From Gambelia wislizenii (taxonomy: Eukaryota; Chordata; Lepidosauria; Squamata; Crotaphytidae), in NCBI GenBank assembly GCA_030847615.1, contig JAUMIR010000001.1, forward strand, positions 90,569,501 through 90,633,500: a DNA stretch of 64,000 nucleotides. Reading direction: 5' to 3'. Positions 12,125 through 25,206 of the stretch are shown in pieces. Numbering within the stretch: the first letter of the stretch is position 1; the number at the start of each line of letters is the position of its first letter. The notes beneath the pieces were generated by a model. That model was not told the origin of the DNA and ran no database searches. It saw nothing but the letters and a program-made list of their open reading frames with translations. The translations under genes were made by a program, and so were the position numbers.

Positions 12125-12566
12125 TAGAAGGGCAGATCATGTGAGGTTTCCCTCATGTTAATCCCCACACAAGGCAGTCCTCCTTCTCCAGTCAACTGCT
12201 AATGCTGGTATCCTTGCTTGAATTGAGGGAGCCCAGACCACAATTACACACCCAAAATCGAATAATACTACAGATGCACACAAATGCAGACATGCAGGAT
12301 GTCATTTGCAGTAAGCATGCGAAATAACCACAGCCCTACATACACACTTCAGGAACCATAAGTCTGCTGTCCTGACCAGGAAGCAACCAGTGGCCAAAGC
12401 ATTTCAACTCAGAACATCACAGTATCTCTGACTTTACCTTGCTTTGTATTGAGTTGCCGTATCCTTCAGAGCTTTTGGAGAAAAGGGAGAAATTTTGGAT
12501 TTATATACTTTTGGAATTTTATTTCAATTTAATTATATCCAAAATATAAATTTTGGATTTATAACA

Positions 12567-12615
12567 CCTTGTGGTGTTAGGGCCTTAAGTATATAAAGGC
12601 CCTAACACCACAAGG
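12567..12615. repeat. Perfect 20-bp inverted repeat with 9-nt loop
   Basis: CCTTGTGGTGTTAGGGCCTT (12567-12586) is followed by AAGTATATA and then by its exact reverse complement (12596-12615). A nearby direct repeat, TTTTGGATTTATA, flanks it (12495 and 12552). Confidence 0.9.
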
Positions 12616-12783
12616 CCTCAGCTTAGTGGATAATACCATCATCCACTGAAGAAAGCTGGAAACAGAATGTTCTAAACTTCCACTTTGTATACAGGTCAGT
12701 TTCATCTATAGCAACTGAAGAAGGCGGAAAAAGAAAAGTTTTGTTTATGCTACATAAATTAATCACATCAATATATATATAAT

Positions 12784-12786
<3 letters not shown>

Positions 12787-12820
<34 letters not shown>
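12787..12820. repeat. (AC)n microsatellite
   Basis: About 17 AC units following ATATATATAATTCT. Confidence 0.9.
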
Positions 12821-12824
<4 letters not shown>

Positions 12825-13514
12825 CTGCTTTGAGTCTTCAATTTTGGGAGAAAGGTAGGATATATATAAATATAACAACATACAAGTTTGCCTATGGCTA
12901 TTGCACTTATACTGGGGGGATGTTTTTGTGTGTGAGTGTACAGGTTTGTGTTGGTGTGTTTGCTTGCTTGCTTTTTTGCCCAATGAAATAGTTCTTCATA
13001 CTTGTGTGTATTCTGAACCAATGGACAATGGAAACTCAGTGGATGAGTGCAATATGAAATGGAACAGGCTGTACATGATCTTGTCCAACTCTGGGTGAAG
13101 AATCAAATGCCAAATAAAGGTTCTTGGAAGAGTTGCTGCTTCTGTTCTGCAGCTGCTCTCTAAATCATTTTCATAAAGTAGCTTAAATACTGCCTATGAA
13201 ACTTTGGAAGAAGTAGTAGTAAGGTGGAATCTGAAATTTCTGTCAGTGATGTAGCATGAAATCCCTTGTTCAACAGGATGAGCTTCCCCTTTTGAATTCA
13301 TTGTCATAGTAGTTTGAACATCTAGAGTTTTGGAATCTTTTTGAACCTGTAGAGTACTCAACTGAATGTTACAGGCAGATTTTTTTTCTGGACCATGTTC
13401 AAAACTTTTGTCGTATCTGCTTGGCTATTTGGGTATTGCAAAACAGAATTTTGTTGCACATATTTCAAGATAGCTATGTACATTTTTTTGCTTTGTATTT
13501 TACTATTTGTACTC
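12825..13514. other. WDR27 intron, nothing recognised
   Basis: AT-rich, with a GT-rich stretch near 12925-12965. Several short ORFs but no motif. Confidence 0.5.
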
Positions 13515-15213
13515 CACGAAAAATTCCACGAACTCCTTGTGAATTGCTGGGGAAAAGGGGAACTGCCATCAGATCTCCAAGATGCAGTCATCATCACCCT
13601 GTACAAGAAAAAAGGAGCAAAATCCGATTGCTCAGACTATCAAGGCATAACACTGCTCTCTGTTGCTGGAAAAATCCTTGCAAGGATACTCCTGAACAGA
13701 TTAGTTTCTGCCACTGCCGAAGAACTTCTTCCTGAAAGCCAATGTGGCTTCAGAGCCAATAGGAGTACTACAGATATGGTATTTGCCTTTAGAGAACTGC
13801 AAGAGAAATGTAGAGAGCAGAACAAGGGTTTCTATGTAACTTTTGTTGACCTCACCAAAGCCTTCAACACTGTGAGTAGAAAAGGTCTGTGGCAGATCCT
13901 GGAAAGACTAGGATGTCCCCCAAAATTCCTTAAAATGATTATCTTGCTACACAAGGGCCAGCACGGTCAAGTCAGATATGGCGATGCTCTTTCAGAGCCC
14001 TTTCTAATAACTAATGGAGTGAAGCAAGGTTGTGTTCTTGCTCCAACTTTATTTACAATCTTCTTCAGCATGATGCTCCAAAGGGCTATGGCAGAGCTCG
14101 AAGAAGAAGAAGGCATCTACATACATTACTGTACTCATGGTAGCTTGTTTAACTTAAGCTGTCTGAGGGCTCGCACTAAGACTCTAAACTATCTAGTCCA
14201 TGAGCTGCTCTTCGCTGATGATGCTGCCCTTGTTGCCCACACAGAAGCAGCTCTGCAGCACCTAACATCCTGCTTAGCAACAGCTGCGGAGCTGTTTGGG
14301 CTGGAAGTCAACCTGAAGAAAACAGAAGTTCTTTACCAGCCTGCAGCAAAGGACGAACACCATCATCCCCACATTGCTGTCGGCAAATCCTTGCTTAAGT
14401 CCGTTCAGCAGTTCACCTACCTGGGAAGCATCATCTCCTCAAATACCAAGATTGACAAAGAGATTGATCACAGATTAACAGAGGCATATAGCACATTTGG
14501 AAGACTTAAAAAAGAGTCTGGAGTAACAAACACCTGAAGCGAAGCACAAAAATCAGTGTGTATAGAGCCATTGCATGGTCTATTCTCCTTTACGGGTCTG
14601 AAACATGGGTCACCTATCACCACCACTTACAACTCCTGGAACGCTTTCATCAGCGCTGTGTATGCACAATCCTAAATATACATTGGACTGACTATGTGAC
14701 GAATGTTGCTGTCCTTGAGCAAGCAGGGATCACCAGCATTGAGGCCATGATATTGAGAACACAGCTGCGCTGGGCAGGGCATGTTTCCAGGATGGAGGAC
14801 CATCAGCTCCCAAAAATAGTTAGAGTACTATGAACTCGCCATGGGTCAGCGTAAGAGGGGCACTCCAAAAAAGCGATACAAGGACTCCCTGAAACAACAT
14901 CTCAGGCTCAGCCAAATTGATCACCAACAATGGTCTGCCCTGACCTCTCATCAAGAGGCATGGAGACGCACTATCCACAATGCTGCAGCCTTATTTGAGA
15001 ACTCACGCTGAACAAATCTTGAAGAGAAACGACAACGCAGAAAGAATCACAACCTGGAAACATCACCCAAGGAGACCTTTTGCTGTGCTTTCTGCAACCG
15101 GACTTGTTTATCTCAGATTGGCCTTTTTAGTCATCAGCGTGCTTGTAGAAAGCGCGGGATGAGTCCTTCCTGAATCTTCAGTTGCGAAGAAAAGCCAGAG
15201 AGAGAGAGAGAGA
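13515..15213 (+). mobile_element. Non-LTR retrotransposon, copy 2 (RT palm to 3' end)
   Basis: A 5'-truncated LINE. The frame ending at 14537 reads through RT motifs in order: an entry block (LYKKKGAKSDCSDYQGITLL), ESQCGFRANRSTTDM, YVTFVDLTKAFNTVSRKGLW (first catalytic Asp), NGVKQGCVLAPTLF, then FADD at 14211-14222 (catalytic Asp pair) and FTYLGSIIS. A one-base deletion near 14505-14512, relative to copy 1, shifts the frame. The thumb continues from 14558 (ILLYGSETW, RWAGHVSRMED), with a stop near 14831. The end carries the C-x2-C...H-x3-C finger and the same 3' hairpin plus (GA)n tail as copy 1. It is defective. Residues before about 13515 in the open frame are host sequence. Confidence 0.8.
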
Positions 15214-15219
15214 GAGATT

Positions 15220-16640
15220 TTACTGTTTGCCAGTTTATATTAGATGGATACAGCCCCCTGTTCAGTGTTAAATTTACGGTAGACACCGGTAGCTGTATTT
15301 TATTTATGATAGAATTGAGAGAAAGAGGTACTCTTTTGTCTCCTCTTCAAATCTGTTGGCCATTGGTGATACTATTTGATGTTAATTACTAGAAAAAAAT
15401 ATATAGGCTTACTCTTCCCAGTAAGTTTGTAATGACGGTTAATATTTGAGACATCAGTAATTCTATTTATTAAACATCGGGCTTTGACCTCTTCTTACAA
15501 AGAAATGGATAATGAATGAGAACTGAAAAGAGTTAATAAAATTAGAGATATTAATCATAAACTGCCTTCCATAATTCAAAAGAGTTTGACAAATAAGAAT
15601 ATTTATTGGCCGCATTGTTAAAAAACAAATTGAAACCATATTCCTCCTTAGTACAGAAACAGATCATTGTACTATATTATTGTAAACAGGAGTTGTAGAT
15701 GGTTATCCTCTTGTTCCTTATTTGTAGAAACCTACTGCCCCAAAACAGCTTAGCACGGTTTCTCTTTAAATCAAAAAACTGGAACAGATTTCAACCACTA
15801 GCATACTTCCTACCAGTGTTCTCACTGTTTCAATTTTACCTCAGCGGCTTCGGATAGTTCTGGGAACTCTTAGTTCATGATCCCATGAACAAAAGACATA
15901 TAATATATATAGCAGTTATTTATGGGTTTGTCTCTTGTTTCTGGACTCCCCATCCATGGATATGAGTTTATGTTGCCGATTTACCCATAGATGAATTTTA
16001 AGAAAATGCTTTTGACTTATAATACCTTCTTTATAAATTTCAAGTTGATATTTTTGATTTTAAAAGACTCCTGTATTCCTTGATAATGCCTTTTTTTTTT
16101 GGTTTGGTTGTTTAAAACATTGTAATGTTGTCCTGCGAAAACTGTTAGGATGGAGTTTTATTGGAGAAAAAAATAATATATTTAAACCAATAAAAATTAA
16201 CACCACAGAACAGCAAAATCCTGAGCAGAGTGATAAAAACCAGCAGCTCTATTACAAATCACCCAATTAAAATGTTCTCATATTAAAACAATTTATTCAT
16301 ACTTCCATGTCCTGGTCCGCCCCTAGCAACATTCTGTAATAAAAGACACCCCTTTCCCCCATCCCACTTACCAGTTGCATTTCATGAGAAATTAAGATCC
16401 CTAAAGTACATGAATGTCATGTTCAATCTTGCTAAATATATTGTTAGCATGCCCTACTAGCTCCTCCTTATGATATCTCATAATTGGAAATATTGGACAT
16501 TTCTAGGGGCCATGTTGACCAGGGTGATCCAAAAAGAGGTCAGGTGGAGGTCATAAGGACCTGGGAAGGTTTCTTAGAAATGTTTTTAACAAGCAAGCCC
16601 AAACTAGGATTGTGCAGAAACCCCCAATAAACAAAGCCAT
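15220..16640. other. WDR27 intron, nothing recognised
   Basis: AT-rich. The stretch 16490-16640 has CCAATAAACAAAGCC and resembles LTR-type sequence, so the LTR annotated next may begin earlier than 16651. Confidence 0.45.
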
Positions 16641-16650
16641 TAAGGAGGTA

Positions 16651-17236
16651 TGTGTTACTCCCTTCTTGGGCACCTCAGCAATGAGTCACTCAGCCTAAAC
16701 AATCAAGTGATCTTTCCAACCCCAATCCCAAGGAAATATCCCCTCAGAACCCCCTCCTGTCCTGCAATGCAAGGTTATTGTAAACCCATCAATTCCAATC
16801 TCCCAGCCATTAATGGAGTCAGTTAAGTTTCGGTTTCCTTGTTTACCCAGTGGGAAAGCCATCTAGGCTTTGTCATAACCACAGTAGCTCTTCAGGATAT
16901 GAGATAGGGTATAAATATCCCAGCCCAGACCCAAGCTAAATTGCCACAGATGGACCTTAAATTGCCACCCTCAATGCCAGTCTGAACCTCTTCGCTGCAC
17001 AGAACCATGCTCTTCAAGACTCGTAACTATAACCCATCTTCCTGAACCTCCCTCCCAATCGCTACCTTAATCCTCGATAAACTTGCATGGTTCTTAGGAA
17101 TGTGAGTTGTGTATATGGATGCATTTTGTGTTATTTCCAATAAAAATACGTCATTTCACTTTAAACTGGAGTGTCCTCTGCAGTTAGTACTGGTATACAT
17201 AGGTGAAAAGATCCCCGCAGTTACCCTAGTCTCGCA
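16651..17236 (+). mobile_element. Candidate LTR (retrovirus-like or Gypsy-like)
   Basis: Promoter-type signals are in the right order for an LTR: a TATA box (TATAAATA, 16910-16917), an AATAAA poly(A) signal (17139-17144) and a CA end (CTCGCA, 17236). TGTGTTAC at 16651 is preceded by GGTA and the proposed end is followed by GGTA. That could be a 4-bp duplication or chance, since Gag-like sequence follows downstream. No primer-binding site was recognised next to the 3' edge. Both boundaries are uncertain. Confidence 0.5.
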
Positions 17237-17239
17237 GGT

Positions 17240-18440
17240 ATCTGTTTGAGATAATAATTTCCCCAAACAATATCACAGGTGGTTTCTAAAACACCTCTTA
17301 GAGTAACAAGATTGACAGAGTATGCAGGCAGAACCCTGCACCCCTGACTCATGAGTTGACACACACAGTTCAGGAAAGGGCAGACGTAGGGAAACTTGTA
17401 AGAGACTCCAGCAGGCTTTTGCATCAGTGTGTATGATTGCAGCCATAAGGGCTACTGTGGGGTTATACTCTGTTCCCCTTTTTTTCTTGGTCTTTACCAT
17501 ACAGCCACCACTACACAGCCATGAGAAGCTACCTATGAGCAGTAGTAGATTGCAAGGGCTTGGTACTGACTGTCCCTGGGAATCTCTCCCTATCTCCAGG
17601 TCTGTCATGGTGTGGGATACAAGAGTTAGGTTCTAGGTGTTAGGAACACGAACACGAACACACACACACACACCACATTAGGGATAGGAGCTCCCCAGTT
17701 ACAGCTATGGAGGGTGTAAGAAGCAGAACCTTGTAACTTTGTTTTATGTGGGCTGTGTGCCACTAGTCAGGTCGTTGTGCCTTTAAAGAAAGCCAGTAGG
17801 GTGGGAGGAACCCCGTGCCTCTTTGTAGTTCCTTCAGGGTAGCTCCCTGGAGGAGAGTCGTTTGTGTGTTGGGGGTGGCAACAAACCACTGTTGGACTTT
17901 AGTGCTTTGCACAGATCTGGAGGAGGTACTCCTAATTTCTGAAAAAGTAGCTTATAACTAACAGGATGCAGACAGGACCCTAAACCCTCTCTCCCCTACT
18001 GCTAGGCAAAGAGATAGTATGTTCCTTAGAGTTTGTCACCCTGCTTGCTCAGTGCAGATGCAGGGAGCTTCCCCAAAAGGACCCCGGTGGTCTTCCCATC
18101 ACTGAGAATCTGGGCCACTTTCCCAGGCTGAGAGGTGTAGGCTCCACCGGAATCAGCATAAGAACCATGGGGACATTTAAAGAGATGTCTTCACATTTAG
18201 TGCCACAGGAGCATTGTGGGGGTGTTTGGGGGAAGCTCCTTCGCACCTCGTCAGTCAGAAACAGAGTTAGCTTTATCTGGAAAACAACATGTTTGACAGC
18301 AGGCTGAAAATGCATAAACTGGAGAAATGGGTTGCCAGTAAGGGTAGGAACCCTGGAATAAAGGGTTGTTTTAAGACATCAGGCCCACTTGAAACCCTGT
18401 GTGAAACCTTTCATATGCAGTGCAAGAAGAGGTCACTTTT
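17240..18440. other. Possible retroelement leader, unassigned
   Basis: Lies between the candidate LTR and the Gag-like relic. It contains a short (CA)n at 17655-17673 and no coding motif. It may be the decayed 5' leader of the same element. Confidence 0.35.
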
Positions 18441-18449
18441 TTGGCCCCT

Positions 18450-20300
18450 CTAAAGAGTCTATTGCAGCTTGAGGGTTTTGGATGGTCCTAAGTGATGCTT
18501 CAAGCACCATCCAAGAACTTAGCAGCACACCCAAAAAAACAGACCAAAGAGTTAGAGCAGTTGCCGACTGAAAACAGCTCCTTGCTGGCAGACGAATTGG
18601 CATTTTCCTCTATAGCACAGGAAGCCCACACTAAATTAGATGAGGCCACTGTACAAATTCAGGCACTACAGTGCTGGTTAGCCACACTAAAGATGAACAT
18701 GCCAAGGCGCAACATACTGCCCAGTATCTGACTAGCCAAGCTAAAATACAGCATGCCATCACTAGCCACGAGACATGTAACAAGAGAATTGCAGACTTAG
18801 GAGATTTTCAGACTACACTGTTATAGTGTTACTATTCCACTTTAATTGCTCTGGCTTCCTGCTGTGGAATTCTGGGGTTTGTAGTTTAGTGAGGCCCAAG
18901 AGCTCTCTGGCTGAGAGTTGTAAATGCCCCTCCCTAAACTGCAAATCCCAGGATTCCACAGGAGGCAGCCATAGCAAATAAAGTGGAATAGTAACACTAC
19001 AACAGTGTTGTCTGAAAATCTAGTTAGTTCAGAGGTTAGAGATGAAGGAGGCAGTAATTTCCACCTTTTGCCCCAAGACACTATCACCGCTCCTGGTGTA
19101 TACTCCAACTGAGTCACTGCCTGAGAAAGCAGTCCCTTCCTGACTGGGCAGAGCCCATTCTGCTATGCCCCATTTGGAGTAAGACTGTTGCCAGGCACCT
19201 TGCCAATGGCTGAGTTGAAAACCAGCATACTGAGGAGAGAGTCACTTGGAATGCAGTAGTGGCCAAAGCCATTGCAGACTAGTTAGGTCCATTGAACAAG
19301 GAGACAGGGATTGTGTGGCTGAATGCTGTGGCACACACACATTCCACCACCAACAGACAGGATTTGACACAGTTAGCTCAGTTGTGCATTTTCTCAGTGG
19401 ATCTGCCAATCTTAGAGTCAGCCCTAGCTGCCTGAGACCTAACAAAACTACATATGTACACATGGATGAGGGAACTCATCAGACTTATGTTGCCAGGGCA
19501 GACAGCAGACATCATATATGTAATGGAGTAGCAGGCTCCAGAAGAGAACCCAGAGGCTTTCACAGCCTGAAAGAAATTGCTGGCTATTCTAATGCAAAAT
19601 GTAAATTACATTTGAGCGTTACGAATCTATGATTTTTATGACAACTAGTTCAAGGCACTTCTTTACAGAGGCTTGAACTCTCAGATCAAGATGGCACTTG
19701 GCCCCATAGATACTGACAAGGTAGTCTGGGGTGCCCTACTAGATAGATTTAGGATGGTAGCAGATCTCCTCAGAGAGTCTGGAGTCCTAAGAAGTGGTTA
19801 GGTCCCATGAAAAAACGTTGCATCCAAGTCCTGGGAGTCCGTTCAGCCAGTCACTTACAGGAATCATGGGTTCCACACTCAGTATAGAAAGGTAGGAGAG
19901 ACAGAAAATCAGGCAGCCTGCAACAACTGGGGAGAAAAGATTAATGTGCAGGCAGTAATAATTTAGGCTACCAGAATTAGAGATCCCAGCACAGTGGCTC
20001 CCTTCCTGGTCCCGGTTATAGTAGAGGCGAGACATAGCCAGTCCCCATGCCTAGGCAGGATGCAGGAACCATAACTAGACCCAAATATGGAGACAGAATG
20101 CAGTCGGGAGGATACAATCCCAGTAAAGCCATTTACAGTGAGGAAAGGAGACACGTTTGGGAGCTGCTAAGGCTCACGGGTGCAAACATGACCCAGTTCA
20201 ATCAGTGCCCACCACTGAGCTCATAGACACCCTCCTCAAACTACAGTGTAGTTAGGATAGGGAATTCCAGCCTGTAAATTCGATCCTGCGAATGACTACT
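18450..20300 (+). pseudogene. Decayed retroelement Gag (LTR retrotransposon/ERV)
   Basis: The first part (18492-18731) encodes a Glu/Lys/Leu-rich, coiled-coil-like stretch. Near 19640-19790 a frame reads FKALLYRGLN then VVWGALLDRFRMVADLLRESG. This resembles the C-terminal capsid helices of Gypsy-type Gag (the 'F-x-x-G-L' motif). Near 19918-19950 an ACNNWGEK phrase looks like a damaged CCHC zinc knuckle. Stops and frame changes are frequent and no protease or RT follows before the next WDR27 exon. A 220-bp palindromic MITE interrupts it. Gag is plausible; the class (Gypsy or ERV) is undecided. Confidence 0.45.
18802..19021. mobile_element. 220-bp near-perfect palindromic MITE
   Basis: The left half (AGATTTTCAGAC, then TATTCCACTTTAATTGCT, then TGTGGAATTCTGGGGTTTG) is matched by the reverse complement of the right half ending GTCTGAAAATCT. 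It has no coding capacity. The 'TGTGGAAT-CTGGGATTTGTAGTTT' module is familiar from abundant squamate hairpin transposons, from memory. It sits inside the Gag relic. Confidence 0.8.
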
Positions 20301-20454
20301 TCTCATTCTCTGCAACAGACTGGCAGGTTGTAGAAATTCTCAGTAGTTAAATGATGGATTCTCTCTTCCCTTCATACAATTGTTGTTCTCATTTATGAAT
20401 GACCCCTTTTTAGAAATACAGTACACCCTTTAGCTAGAGTATCTCAGTACCTAG

Positions 20455-21059
<605 letters not shown>

Positions 21060-22325
21060 CAGGGTGCCAGTTACACAACAAAAATTGTCACGGGGCTTAT
21101 CGTGATTTCCTGATCCCGTATCCACCCCTCACTGTTTATACGATTTTTGTCACTCTTTAGGAAATCCTGGAAGATCCCGTGATTGATATTTACACGACAA
21201 AAGTCTTTATTGGTCCCGCACTGTTATATCCCGTGCTTTTGCTGTTTACACATGTTTAGCTTACCGGGATTTTTTTTTTTTTTTGGCTGTCAATCAAGGA
21301 TGTGATTACTCGTGTTTTCACAACCTCGGTGGCGCACTTCCTTTAGAGTTCCGCGCCAAGAGTGATGCTATTGGCTGGCTGGGGGGGGAGAGAGAGGGGG
21401 CAGAGGTTTGGTATTCCCCTTGCCTCTTTAAAATGTTAACCCTTTAAGCAGAGGTAGAAGGCATTTTGAAAGACCTCAGACGGAGGAACAATTAAACCAT
21501 GTCCTTTCCTTTTGAAATCAAGCCGCGTAGAGGTTTGGAATTTCTTTCGCTTTAAGCAGAGGCAGAAGGCATTTTGAAAGACCCAGACTGAGATCTTTCG
21601 CTCAGACTCAGGGAGTGCTTTCCTTTTGAAATCAAGCAGAGTGAGGTGGGGGGGGTTGGGTTTCCCCTTGCCTCTTTAAAATGTTAACCCTTACAGCAAG
21701 CCAACGACAGACAGGCATTTTGAAAGACACAGACACAGAGAGGGGGAATTAAAGGGTGTTCATTCACTCAGAGGCTGGAATATTTTACTGTGCCCGTTCA
21801 GACCCAGGGAGGTGATCAAGGCAGGGGATGAATGGGCGACCCTCTGTCCACCACGATCTCTTTGTAACATACAGTTGAGGAAGAGGTTAAAGCTGAACGG
21901 TTTGCAGTGTAGAAATCCATTTAAAAAGGTGATTGAGTACACGAGCATGCGCACACACACATCAACCTTTGTGCAGCTGGAAGGGATGCCTTTGTTTTCG
22001 GTTGGTGAGGCTGGATCTGTTGAACGGGTGACTGACCCCTCCTTTTCTGGTCGCTGATCTCTAAGCCCGTCCCCAGTCACCATTTCCGGTCATCCCCTAG
22101 TACCGAGATATTTTGTCCCAGGCTGTTTACATTTCTGATTTTCCGAATCCTCCAGTGACTTTTTTAAAAACCGGCACAAACCACGGGACTAGAAGTCCCG
22201 CAGGTTGAGGGATAAAAGGTGGCCCCCCTTCCGAAAATCACGTACCCGACCCGATGTACGTGTAAACTGACAGGGATCGACACAAATTCTTCCCGGGACA
22301 TTTTCATCGTGTAAACGGCACCCAG
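21060..22325. mobile_element. 1.27-kb DNA transposon with inverted ends, non-autonomous
   Basis: The left end CAGGGTGCCAGTTACAC... (21060) is mirrored by the right end, which reads ...GTGTAAACGGCACCCAG on the + strand. Subterminal TTTACACG-type motifs recur near both ends (about 21134, 21205, 21247, 22258, 22308). Inside, a block with CCTCTTTAAAATGTTAACCC and GGCATTTTGAAAGAC is repeated about three times (21420-21475, 21550-21590, 21660-21730). No transposase ORF was found. Superfamily is open: the CAGGG start suggests hAT, but I saw no 8-bp duplication. Confidence 0.65.
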
Positions 22326-22329
22326 GAAC

Positions 22330-25170
22330 ATCTAATACTTTGGCTAGCTTCTCTCCCTTGCTTCTCTCTCTATATATATTTTAGCCGGGACCCGGGGGGA
22401 TTGTTTTATTGCTCTCCATTATGGATTCTGTTTTTATAACTGTATCCCACACTTAGCCATTGGTCCCCCATTATTAGACTTTGTCTGCCTAGGAACAGAG
22501 GCTATGGTACACATTGCAGCCTTCTAGCCTATGTGCATCTCCTCATTATGCATTGTGAATTTGAATCTAGAAGCCCAAGAAGCCTGCATAGCCATTGCTC
22601 CCTGTGGGTTTCCAAATGATTGTGACTGGCCAAAAAGTGAAGCCCTCTACATTCCCATTGTCTCATCACTGGTGATGGGAATTGTAGCATACTAATCTGC
22701 CAGTCCAGTTGTACAAAGTAGTATGCTAACCTGTGTTTTCTTTTTTGTAACCATCAGTGGTACAACCTATATGCTCAATATGTTATCCTTCATGAGATTT
22801 TAAACCAGTTCCCATACTTTGTCTAGGTACAGTACATAGTCTCCCATATGCATATTGCACATCTGAAAAAAGATCCCACCATTTTTGTGACACTCTGTTA
22901 TACATATATAGATACACATCTAATGCAGGTGTGAATGAGAACCTGGGTGGACGATTACTTCTGTCAATTATATTTTTTATTTATTTATCCCAACAAATTG
23001 GAAGATAATCAAATCATTAATGTAACATTTGTCACAAGAAAAAAAAGCAATTGCATTTAACTGTCAGTTAGGTGGAGGAGTCAGTGTGAATTTGGAAATC
23101 CATTTTTTTCCAAGATAGGGCTGCACTGCAGCCAGAGGATGTTTTATGCTAATTTTTGATAATATGCTACATGAAGGTACCTGCCCACTGACCAATAGGG
23201 AAATTTACATAGAGTTTCCTAGAGAGCAAAATGTTAAGTACTCGAAGTCTTCAAAATTTATTTAGAATTGGCTTTAAGTAGCTTTGGATGGGTCTAAAAA
23301 TATGAGTTATTGAATTTTTACTGGCTACAAGGAAAAGCCTGTTTTCCCTGGTGACAACATCTGGAAAACTGAATTACAAAGACACATATGCAAACACTGT
23401 TCTTCAGTGATACTGGTTCACTGCCACCTGTTCACTTAATCATCAGTAGCACATAATTTTCCACAAGTAAGCTTGCTTTGTAGTGATACAAAAAGTTCTT
23501 TTAAAAGTTCTTTTACCACATTTTGGCATTGGGATTACATCACTCTTAGATTATCTCTCCTGCGCCTGCTGTATATTTTCCATTATGTGAATGACTACAG
23601 GTTTCATTAGGAAAAGACAAGAATCCACAGCTATGATTCTCAGTGTTATGTTGTGATTGCAGTAATGCTAACTTGGAAGGCATTTTTTTTAAGGGCAGAG
23701 GTCTACTGATAGCATCAGTAATGTAAATGTAAATTTCCATACTAATGAGTGTAGAAGGAGAGGGGTGGTAGTGAAAAGAAGTATTGGTGTTTGTGACAGA
23801 AATGATTGGGAAGAGAAGGCAAGAACAAAATCTCTCTATATAATTCTCTTGGGTATGTTGCCTTCCCCAATGTGCTGATCGGCTGCTCAGGAAATACACC
23901 CAACCAATCACCACCCACATGCAAATTCCCTCTCCACCTCACAGTCCACTCCTTCCGCTTAGTCTATGGCCCAGATCGGGATCCAGACAGGCAACTGGTG
24001 GAAGTGGCAGCAGCATGGCAACAGAGCAAGTCACTCTCAGCAATTCCTGGAAAAGTGTGGAACACTGAGAAGGGGGAGGAAGAATTTAAAAATCCGCTGG
24101 CCTACCTTACAGGGTTGTTGTTAGGTCTACTAGGCATTTTGGGGGGAGTTTTTCAACAGCATATCATATGCTGGGTCCAACTAGTTCTTCAAAATGTCCT
24201 CAATAAGAGTTATAGCACAAGATGCTTTTTAGGGTATAGAGATTGTCATTCTGTCAGGATATTTCAGTCTGTGGTTCCAGATACCCATGAATTATGTTTT
24301 GTTATCTTTAATATTGCTATTTAGATTTTAGATGCTTAGTACTTGGTCTCAAAGGCTTCTAGCAAGCCAAGATGTCAGAAGGAATAACAAAAATAAAATA
24401 AACATTTATATTTTGACTAGACAGGACTGTGATGAAATGATTTAAATCATCTTAATTTTTAAAGGAAATATGATACAAAGAATACATGGTATAGGAACTG
24501 AATACAGCTTCTTTTCAGAAATAACTGCTTGCTAGTAATGACCCTGTTACTTTTGCCACAAAAATAATTTAATTGAGAAAAAACCAAGGGGAATATGATA
24601 TCAATATTTGCAATTCAAAGTCTTCCAGCTATGTATGTACTGAGTAGGTCTCTCTACATGATGAATCTATTGCTTTCATTTGCACTAACCATAGTGAAGC
24701 AAAAGCATATTTCATAGCATAAAGATAAGTAGTTTGTTCATTCTTACTCATATTAGCAAACCATTTTTAAACACATTCTGAAGCCTCCATGCTTGTATAT
24801 GTGACATAAAGTGATGCAAATGAGGGCGAACACAGGGACTGCATTCTCAGGATAGTACAGAGGAGCCGTTGACATGCTAGCTCCAAGGAAGGAAGCTCCA
24901 AGGAAGGCTTCTTTCATTTAACTGTCAACTCTTTCCAAGCGTGTCAGCTCCAGGTAGGGGAGGAGCATAAAATGTTCCTATAGTACAAAATGATGCACAG
25001 CATTAGTTTTAAAACATTTTTATGGATATGTTCAAAAATTTGCAGCAGCCACTGCCATTTCATAGCAACTGTAGCAGTTTCAAGTTCAGGATCAGCAGAA
25101 GCAGCCTTCTCCTGCAAGCTTATCGAATATGGGGGAAGTGTATGAATTACAGAAATTGCAATGCACGTTT
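22330..25170. other. WDR27 intron, mostly unassigned
   Basis: No gene or complete element recognised. At 23836-23915 a module (TATGTTGCC...AATGTGCTGA...CAACCAATCA) resembles one at 40013-40080. The ORF at 23806-24324 has no recognisable domain and is probably chance. Confidence 0.5.
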
Positions 25171-25177
25171 AGAGCTG

Positions 25178-25206
25178 TAGTAATAATAATAATAATAATA
25201 ATAATA
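25178..25206. repeat. (TAA)n tract at LINE 3' terminus
   Basis: About nine TAA units directly abutting the L2-like 3' UTR; probably the element's own tail rather than an independent microsatellite. Confidence 0.85.

Noticed and set aside
16647..17240. Treating the GGTA pair as proof of a solo LTR
   Set aside because: Four bases can match by chance and Gag-like sequence follows, which would not be expected beyond a solo LTR.
23806..24324. 172-codon ORF as a gene
   Set aside because: No recognisable motif, no transcription signals, and part of it lies in a repeat module also present at 40013-40080.
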